64,000 nucleotides of DNA, taken from Microcaldota archaeon. GTDB lineage: Archaea; Micrarchaeota; Micrarchaeia; Micrarchaeales; Micrarchaeaceae. Each line of letters opens with the position of its first letter. The first letter of the stretch is position 1. Location: NCBI GenBank assembly GCA_021828155.1, contig JAKAST010000001.1:1-64000 (forward strand), read 5' to 3'. Shown one piece after another: positions 58,908-64,000 of the stretch. A program made the translations under genes and the position numbers. The notes under the pieces were generated by a model. That model was given only the letters and a program-made list of their open reading frames with translations. It was not told the DNA's origin and did not search any database.

Positions 58908-60722
58908 TTATTCAACAACCGCCTTGATGCGCCTGATTCCAGCTGCGACTGCCTCCTGCTTGGTTATCCTGAATCTGCCAAGCTCGCGCGTGTTCTTGAC
59001 GTGCGGCCCGCCGCAGATCTCAATAGAGTAAATAGTGCTGCCTTTTGCGATTGTATAAACCTTAACGGTTCTCTCATACCTCTCCTCAAATACCCCCTGT
59101 GCACCGAGTTTCTTCGCCTCATCAACGCTCATAGTGCGGAATGAGACATCAGCTCCTGCCTTTATGACATTGTTGACCCATTCCTCGACCTTTTTTATCT
59201 GGTCGTCCGTGAGCTTCTTGTCGTAGTTGAAGTCGAACCTCAGCCGCTCCGCGGTGATGTTCGATCCCATCTGGTGTATCGATGGGTCGACAACCCTCCT
59301 CAACGCTTCGTTGAGCAGGTGAGTTGCGGTGTGCAGCTTTGTCGTTTCAATGCTATTGTCAGCCAGGCCTCCCTTGAATTTCTGCTCTGCTCCCTTCCGT
59401 GAGAGTTCTTGGTGTTCCTTCATAAGTGCATCGAACCCGCTTTGGTCAACCCTGAACCCTTTCTCCTTGCACATTTCCACGGTCATCTCCAATGGGAACC
59501 CGAAGGTCTGGAATAGATCGAATGCGTCCTTTGCGCTTAGCTCCTTCTGCCCTGATCCCTCAAGGTGGTTGAGCATGCTTTCTAGACGCATCGTTCCGTT
59601 CTCAAGCGCTGCTGAGAATCTGTCCTCCTCCTTTTCTAGTTCAGCGAAGATGTAGCCGCGATTCCGTTCAAGCTCTGGATAAGAGTCACTCATTACGTCT
59701 ACTGCCACCTTTGCCACTGCCGAACAGAATTTTCCTGCGATGCCGAGCATCCGTGCATGCCTGATGCTCCTCCTGATAAATCTGCGCAGTATGTATCCCT
59801 GTTCGACATTGCTCGGAGCAATATGCTTGTCTTCCCCGAGAATCATAACGGCAGCACGGATATGGTCTGTGATTATGCGTGCGCTGCGGTTCGTTCTCTC
59901 GATGCCGGGTTTGGATAGGGATAGCACTTTGTCAAGGATCGGTGCAAGCGTGTCGCATTCATATACGCTATCGAAGCCGTTGAGTGCGGCAATCGTGCGC
60001 TCGACGCCCATCCCAGTATCGACGTTTTTCTGGGCCAGGGACTCGAATCTCCCATCCTTCGTCTTGTTGTACTGCATCAGCACGTCGTTCCATATCTCAC
60101 AGAACGAGCCGCTACTAGAGAGCCTCAAAAAGTCTTCGGTGTTTTTCTCCTGTACGTCTTGGACATGGTAAAACATCTCGGTATCCGGGCCGCACGGCCC
60201 AGTCTGCCCTACCGGCCCCCACCAATTGTCCTGTTTCCCGAGGAAGTGAATTCTGCTCTTCGGCATGCCCAATCTTTCCCAGGCATTCGCAGATTCGTCG
60301 TCGCGCGGCGCATCGCCGTCGCCCGCAAAGCACGTGACGCTCAGCCGCTCAACAGGGATGCCCAGGCGCTTTGTGAGAAATTCGAAGCTCATCTTTATGG
60401 CCTCGTCCTTGAAGTAGTCGCCCAGCGACCAGTTCCCAATCATTTCAAAGAAGCTAAGGTGCCATAAATCCCCCACATCATCTATGTCTACTGTGCGAAT
60501 GCACTTCTGAATGCTGCAAAGCCGCGGTCCCTCAGGATGCGGCTCCCCGGCCAAGAATGGGGCAAGAGGCTGCATTCCAGCCATCACGAAAAGCGCGCTT
60601 GGATCGTTTTCAGGTATGAGCGATGCGCTCTTGATTACCTTGTGGCCATGCTCCTGAAAAAATTCAATATACTTTTTCTTCAACTCTGAGGTTGAAATCA
60701 TCCCAACACCATCGACTTTCAT
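58908..60722 (-). CDS. alaS: Alanyl-tRNA synthetase lacking the C-terminal C-Ala domain
   Basis: Charges tRNA-Ala. 604 residues from ATG 60722. The catalytic domain is at the N-terminus (archaeal-type ELKKKYIEFFQEHGHKVI in parts; GPCGPDTEMFY), and the tRNA-binding helices and editing domain follow with HTATHLL and CGGPHVKN zinc ligands. The protein stops at GIRRIKAVVE, the end of the editing domain. Other archaeal AlaRS proteins run to about 900 residues, with a coiled-coil and C-Ala domain. Downstream sequence (hppA) shows no separate C-Ala gene. Confidence 0.92.
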   Translation of the reverse strand: MKVDGVGMISTSELKKKYIEFFQEHGHKVIKSASLIPENDPSALFVMAGMQPLAPFLAGEPHPEGPRLCSIQKCIRTVDIDDVGDLWHLSFFEMIGNWSLGDYFKDEAIKMSFEFLTKRLGIPVERLSVTCFAGDGDAPRDDESANAWERLGMPKSRIHFLGKQDNWWGPVGQTGPCGPDTEMFYHVQDVQEKNTEDFLRLSSSGSFCEIWNDVLMQYNKTKDGRFESLAQKNVDTGMGVERTIAALNGFDSVYECDTLAPILDKVLSLSKPGIERTNRSARIITDHIRAAVMILGEDKHIAPSNVEQGYILRRFIRRSIRHARMLGIAGKFCSAVAKVAVDVMSDSYPELERNRGYIFAELEKEEDRFSAALENGTMRLESMLNHLEGSGQKELSAKDAFDLFQTFGFPLEMTVEMCKEKGFRVDQSGFDALMKEHQELSRKGAEQKFKGGLADNSIETTKLHTATHLLNEALRRVVDPSIHQMGSNITAERLRFDFNYDKKLTDDQIKKVEEWVNNVIKAGADVSFRTMSVDEAKKLGAQGVFEERYERTVKVYTIAKGSTIYSIEICGGPHVKNTRELGRFRITKQEAVAAGIRRIKAVVE

Positions 60723-60735
60723 GTCAAGTAACTTA

Positions 60736-61605
60736 TCACGCCAGCTTCTTCTGGGGCCACCACACCTTGCACTGCTTACCAAAGAATATGCAGTAGTCAC
60801 ACTTCCATTTTTCTTCATACGGCACGGGCATCGCCTCCCGCTCGCCGTTCCAATACTTCATCGCGAACGTTATTATGCTGTTAAATTCATCGTCAGTATA
60901 TTCAAGCCTTATGGTCTTCAGGGTCTTTCCGGTGAACTGGTTTATATAGTGCAGCTGCACCGTGTTGCTCAGTTTGCCTATCTTTGTGCACTTCTCGAAG
61001 AACATGTCCGATACCGACCTTATGCTCCTCATGTCCCGGGCCACGCCAACCGCGTCGAGCTGCCTGGCGAATTCTGGCGTGAGTGAGAGCCTGTCCACGG
61101 TATAGCTCCTGCAGAAATTTGCCGAGGTGTAGAGCCCGTCGCGCAGATCCTGCAGCATCTTCCTGTAGAGCATTACCTGCACCCTGTGGGGGCGGATCTG
61201 CGGCTCGGAGAACTGGCCATTCTCTGACTTGGTCTTGTCCTCGCTGACCATTATGCCGTCATCATGAACCACGAGCTCGTCAATCTTTCCGACGAGCTTG
61301 TAGCCGTTGGCAGAGCCGTAGACCTGCACCTCACGCGTACGCTTGTTCTTGTGCAGCGCGTCCAGCGCCATGCTGTTCGTATACAGCATCTTGTACAGGT
61401 AGTCGGCATAGCTCTTGGGCTCCAACGGCACCGGCGCGTTGACCTCGTTCTCAAGTTGCTCATGCATCGAGCGCCCCTTGCGCATCTCCGCTGTAACCTT
61501 CTCCCCGACAGTGTAGCCCAATTCCATCTTGAGCTCGCACCAGTACTGCGAGGAAATGTCGGTAGCGCGTATGCTTGTCTTGTGGAGCCTCTCAAGCACG
61601 TTCAT
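60736..61605 (-). CDS. Exo5/Cas4-like PD-(D/E)XK nuclease with Fe-S cysteines
   Basis: 289 residues. GRSMHEQLE, GKIDELVV (metal Asp) and SEDKTK (Glu-x-Lys core) give the RecB-type nuclease core. Four Cys at 23, 269, 272 and 279 match the split iron-sulfur cluster site of Exo5, Cas4 and AddB. No CRISPR genes are near, so a repair exonuclease is more likely than Cas4. A C/D guide RNA fills its 5' leader. alaS follows 13 bases after the stop. Confidence 0.82.
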   Translation of the reverse strand: MNVLERLHKTSIRATDISSQYWCELKMELGYTVGEKVTAEMRKGRSMHEQLENEVNAPVPLEPKSYADYLYKMLYTNSMALDALHKNKRTREVQVYGSANGYKLVGKIDELVVHDDGIMVSEDKTKSENGQFSEPQIRPHRVQVMLYRKMLQDLRDGLYTSANFCRSYTVDRLSLTPEFARQLDAVGVARDMRSIRSVSDMFFEKCTKIGKLSNTVQLHYINQFTGKTLKTIRLEYTDDEFNSIITFAMKYWNGEREAMPVPYEEKWKCDYCIFFGKQCKVWWPQKKLA

Positions 61606-61606
61606 A

Positions 61607-61667
61607 AATCAGCCCGCCTACTTATCGTCATAGCGAAACGCTCAGCGATTACCTCACTCATCACGAG
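61607..61667 (-). ncRNA. Box C/D guide RNA in the Exo5-like gene leader
   Basis: On the minus strand: C GTGATGA (61658-61664), 12-base guide, D' CTGA (61642-61645), 10-base spacer, C' ATGACGA (61625-61631, one mismatch), 12-base guide, D CTGA (61609-61612). The D guide pairs 8 bases with 16S CCGCCTAC (55769-55776), with C55772 at N+5, equal to E. coli C1402. The match includes the three bases unique to this 16S. The D' guide has no firm target here. The D box ends 3 bases before the Exo5-like ATG. Confidence 0.8.
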
Positions 61668-61685
61668 GCTAATGCGCATCATGCG

Positions 61686-61693
61686 TATAAATA
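61686..61693 (-). promoter_or_regulatory. TATA box for C/D RNA and Exo5-like gene
   Basis: Read on the minus strand as tatttata, centred about 26 bases before the C box, so transcription starts at the guide RNA, just as in the histone leader. Confidence 0.65.
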
Positions 61694-61720
61694 GGTTTTG
61701 ACGGGCTTTCTCCATGCAGG

Positions 61721-62353
61721 CTATCTCTTCATGTACTTGACGGCCACCTTGTACACAACGTAGAGCACTATGGCAAACACACCTATCGCAGTTAGCGTTA
61801 TGACAGCGTTGTTGGTGGAGAGCGCCTTCATGCCGAAGACTATCAACACAGCGTCCCAGATGGCTGCTCCAAGTGCCGAATACCCAAAAAATTTCTTCTG
61901 GTTCATTCGTGCGAACCCTGCAGGGAAGCTCATTATTGTCCTTATCACGGGCACGAGCCTCGAGAGGAAAACCGCTGCGAAGCCGTTGCGTGCGAACCAT
62001 GCATCGAAGGCGTCGAGCCGCTCTTGCGTCACATGGAAGAGCCTAAGGTGCTTGTATACTACGTCCTTTCCTATGAAGTATCCTATGTAATAATCTACGG
62101 CCAGGCCGCCTATGCTGCCCAGCAGCGCCGCGAGGTACACCAGTACGAAATTTAGGGTTCCGTTCGCGATGAATATCCCGGCAAGCGGCAGCACCACCTC
62201 GCTCGGAACTGGCACAGTTGAGCCTTCCAGCAGCATGAGCACGAATATGGCTATGTAGCCATACTGGACTATAAGCGCGTGTATAGTGGCATACGCATTG
62301 GTGAAAAGCGATGCGAATAATCCTAATGTTACATAATCCAGCATTTTGAACAC
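61721..62353 (-). CDS. DedA/SNARE-associated family membrane protein
   Basis: 210 residues, five or six membrane segments. EGSTVPVPSEVVLPLAG and FLSRLVPVIRTIMSFPAGFARM (in parts) are the DedA marks, with the conserved Glu and Arg. Related proteins flip polyprenyl- or phospholipids and support proton-dependent homeostasis. Confidence 0.88.
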   Translation of the reverse strand: MFKMLDYVTLGLFASLFTNAYATIHALIVQYGYIAIFVLMLLEGSTVPVPSEVVLPLAGIFIANGTLNFVLVYLAALLGSIGGLAVDYYIGYFIGKDVVYKHLRLFHVTQERLDAFDAWFARNGFAAVFLSRLVPVIRTIMSFPAGFARMNQKKFFGYSALGAAIWDAVLIVFGMKALSTNNAVITLTAIGVFAIVLYVVYKVAVKYMKR

Positions 62354-62432
62354 GCTGCACTATTTGCTTTGCCAAGGTTTATGAATGTATATTGCTGCCA
62401 GTTCTTCTCGCGCAATCCCTGACTGCTAGAGG

Positions 62433-62440
62433 TTAAATAT
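62433..62440 (+). promoter_or_regulatory. TATA box for pelA (leaderless)
   Basis: ttaaatat centred 26 bases before the Pelota ATG predicts a leaderless mRNA. Confidence 0.55.
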
Positions 62441-62462
62441 CTTGCTTGCAATCTGGTAGCGT

Positions 62463-63491
62463 ATGCGCATAGTGAAGTTCTACGCTGCGGACAACACGCT
62501 GCGCGTCAAGCTCGACAGGCTGGAAGACCTGTGGGCCGTACAGCGCATAACGTTTGCGGGAGACATAGTAAAGGCTGAGAGCCAGCGCCGCTTCAAGGCG
62601 AGCGAGAGCGATGTGGGTGAGCTGAAGGACGTGATGATACGCTTGCGCGTCGAGAAAACCGAACTGGACAAGAACGCCTCGAGGCTCAGGGTCATGGGCA
62701 AGATCGTGGAAGGCAGGCCGATAGAATACGTTCGGCTAAACAGCTACCACACCCTGAACGTGGCACCGGGCGACACAATAGACATAACAAAGCCGAGATG
62801 GCCTGAATACATGCTAGATGTAGTAAAGGAAGCCGTATCCGACATGAGGAAGCCAAGGCTCGGCATAATAGTGGCGGACGACGAAAAGGCGCAGCCCGCA
62901 TATTTGCTGGGATACGGCCTTGAGTTCAGGAAGGAGATTTACAGCGGTCTTAGCAAGAAGATGACGCAGAAGGACTTCAACGAGCAGGAACGCAAGTACT
63001 TCCAGGCGATAGCTGATGCTATAGCAGGGATGAATGTCGATACGGTAATACTAGCAGGCCCGGGCTTCACGAAGGACGACGTCAAGAAGTACATGGACGC
63101 CAACGGATTGACGAAGAAGCTCACGCAGCGCCTCATACTCGAGAGCGCCAGCAACCCTGAACGTTCGGGCGTCTATGAACTGATAAAGGGCGAGCGCGTT
63201 GCCTCATTGCTGGAGAAGGAGCGCATACGCGATGAGTTCCTGCTCATGGAGAGGTTCCTGCAGGGCCTAGAGGGCAAATCGTCACGGTACGGCACCATAA
63301 ACGTCATGGATGCGATAGAGGCATACGAGGCCTCAACAATACTAGTAAACGACAGCGCGCTCGGCATGCAGGAAATCCAGGAGGTGCTGGCGTTGGCAGA
63401 GGAGAAGCGTCTGGCAATAAGAGTATTCAATTCAGACGACGAGGTTGGCCAGCAGCTCCATTCCTTCAAGGACATAGCTTCTATCTCATGA
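62463..63491 (+). CDS. pelA: Pelota (aDom34) ribosome rescue factor
   Basis: Binds the empty A site of stalled ribosomes and with aEF1A/ABCE1 splits them. 342 residues in three domains: N-terminal Sm-like (MRIVKFYAADNTLRVK), central (IVADDEKAQPAYLLGYG) and C-terminal L7Ae-like ending DDEVGQQLHSFKDIASIS. Length and motifs are normal. Confidence 0.95.
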   Translation: MRIVKFYAADNTLRVKLDRLEDLWAVQRITFAGDIVKAESQRRFKASESDVGELKDVMIRLRVEKTELDKNASRLRVMGKIVEGRPIEYVRLNSYHTLNVAPGDTIDITKPRWPEYMLDVVKEAVSDMRKPRLGIIVADDEKAQPAYLLGYGLEFRKEIYSGLSKKMTQKDFNEQERKYFQAIADAIAGMNVDTVILAGPGFTKDDVKKYMDANGLTKKLTQRLILESASNPERSGVYELIKGERVASLLEKERIRDEFLLMERFLQGLEGKSSRYGTINVMDAIEAYEASTILVNDSALGMQEIQEVLALAEEKRLAIRVFNSDDEVGQQLHSFKDIASIS

Positions 63492-63508
63492 GGCTAGGTG
63501 CTGTAAGC

Positions 63509-63579
63509 CACCTTGGACGGCTTTGTAGTTTAATTACCAATAAAACTACAGAATTCAGATTAAACTACACACCTTGGAC
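63509..63579 (+). repeat. Repeats before the structured RNA promoter
   Basis: CACCTTGGAC occurs directly at 63509-63518 and 63570-63579. TGTAGTTTA (63524-63532) can pair with AAACTACA (63543-63550) or TAAACTACA (63561-63569), two mutually exclusive hairpins. This could be regulatory or the tail of the Pelota mRNA. Confidence 0.45.
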
Positions 63580-63584
63580 ACAAG

Positions 63585-63594
63585 CTTTAAATAT
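63585..63594 (+). promoter_or_regulatory. TATA box for the structured RNA candidate
   Basis: ctttaaatat predicts a start near 63615. A palindrome GTGTG-CT-CACAC (63596-63607) lies between box and start. Confidence 0.5.
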
Positions 63595-63611
63595 GGTGTG
63601 CTCACACAAGA

Positions 63612-63790
63612 TATCTGCATAGGAGCGACATTAGCTCCGCATATACAACCAGGCAGTTTGCCGGTGTGAAAATGCAAATGCAACCACTGCGGATATGGTA
63701 TACGGTCTCATCCTTCAGGGGCAGCCGCAGCATTGATTGCATAATGAAGCTCACACCTAACAACTACCACCTGGCTGCATAAACACTTTC
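63612..63790 (+). ncRNA. Candidate structured non-coding RNA
   Basis: No reading frame fits this stretch, but nested complementary segments do: hairpin GGAGC/GCTCC (63622-63638), CCAGG/CCTGG (63649-63653 with 63770-63774), GGTGTGA/TCACACC (63663-63669 with 63751-63757), ATGCAA/TTGCAT (63672-63677 with 63737-63742) and CTGCGG/CCGCAG (63687-63692 with 63725-63730). A promoter precedes it. It lacks the conserved cores of RNase P RNA, SRP RNA and C/D RNA; an ACA triplet near 63783 leaves H/ACA as a weak option. Confidence 0.5.
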
Positions 63791-63810
63791 CAGCAAAAGA
63801 GGTGTTTCAT

Positions 63811-64000
63811 GTGGGCCGGATGGTAGTAGAAACTAGAGTATATTCTAAAGCGCTGGAGCTTACCGAGCGCGAGCAACTGCTCATGTTCGAGATAGGCAGC
63901 GACCGCATAGACAGCGCAAGCTCATTCGTGAACTACATCAGCGAGATGTACGGCTTCTCGAAGAGCTCGGTGTGGTACACGCTCAACAGATTAAGGGAGC
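63811..64000 (+). CDS. HTH transcriptional regulator, 3' partial
   Basis: The frame opens at GTG 63811 after GAGGTG (or at ATG 63820) and runs off the window. The 63 visible residues include a helix-rich region ending YGFSKSSVWYTLNRLRE, a likely recognition helix of a winged-helix regulator (MarR- or PadR-like). Too little is present to name a family. Confidence 0.55.
   Translation, partial: MGRMVVETRVYSKALELTEREQLLMFEIGSDRIDSASSFVNYISEMYGFSKSSVWYTLNRLRE

Noticed and set aside
60736-61605. Cas4 of a CRISPR system
   Set aside because: The fold matches Cas4 and Exo5 alike, but no repeats or cas genes are present.

Overview
The window is archaeal. It encodes Orc1/Cdc6, an archaeal histone, the exosome (Rrp4, Rrp41, Rrp42, Csl4), SBDS, proteasome alpha, RNA polymerase subunits P and L, Pelota, deoxyhypusine synthase, aIF1A, aIF2-beta, RNase P proteins, SRP RNA and L7Ae-type ribosomal proteins. 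Genes are short and packed. Promoters are TATA-like boxes about 25 bases before predicted starts. The 16S and 23S genes lie about 30 kb apart. 16S positions used by common primers are altered. All this suggests a small-genome DPANN archaeon of the ARMAN/Micrarchaeota type; the lineage is inferred, not proven.

Layout. 1-5.3 kb: end of a site-2 protease, SMC, signal peptidase. 5.4-10.2 kb: translation block L30e, S12, S7, EF-2, L7Ae, S28e, L24e. 10.2-15 kb: Nudix, FtsZ, deoxyhypusine synthase, UMP kinase, beta-CASP RNase. 15-20 kb: membrane-tailed winged-helix protein, ADP-forming acyl-CoA synthetase, aminotransferase, zinc ribbon, CYTH protein. 20.2-23.1 kb: 23S rRNA. 23.1-27.8 kb: an AT-rich island (2H phosphoesterase, AbiEii-like nucleotidyltransferase, FkbM methyltransferase, two radical SAM enzymes) bounded by an exact 50-bp repeat of the 23S 3' end. 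27.9-30.6 kb: pilin-like protein, thioredoxin, histone and small proteins. 30.6-38.2 kb: a leftward RNA-processing, proteasome, RNase P, replication and initiation-factor superoperon. 38.2-45.7 kb: SRP RNA, three tRNAs, MTA phosphorylase, glutamate dehydrogenase, a membrane-anchored double-AAA ATPase. 45.7-52.8 kb: metal transporter with a DtxR-like regulator, coiled-coil protein, L1-L10-L12, Csl4-RpoL. 53-55.9 kb: 16S rRNA with two protein-coding introns. 56-64 kb: SIMPL protein, H+-pyrophosphatase, AlaRS, Exo5-like nuclease, DedA, Pelota, a structured RNA candidate and the start of an HTH regulator.

The main theme of the hunt is a ribosome altered at positions that are almost invariant elsewhere. 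Helix 44 of 16S has changed at 1404-1406 with matching changes at 1495-1497. The 530 loop and S12's PNSA loop have changed together. In 23S, helix 69, the P-loop, the peptidyl-transferase ring (with a C2507G/G2582C swap) and the sarcin-ricin loop differ, and EF-2 has lost its P-loop Asp. Two previously unannotated C/D box guide RNAs sit in the 5' leaders of the histone and Exo5-like genes. Their guides match exactly the altered 23S helix 69 and 16S decoding site, predicting 2'-O-methylation at C1920 and C1402. The second theme is mobile DNA in rRNA genes: the 23S-end island, and a 16S intron whose protein joins an XRE-type HTH to a PD-(D/E)XK/Vsr-like nuclease domain. All rRNA numbering was aligned by eye to E. 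coli and should be confirmed with covariance models.
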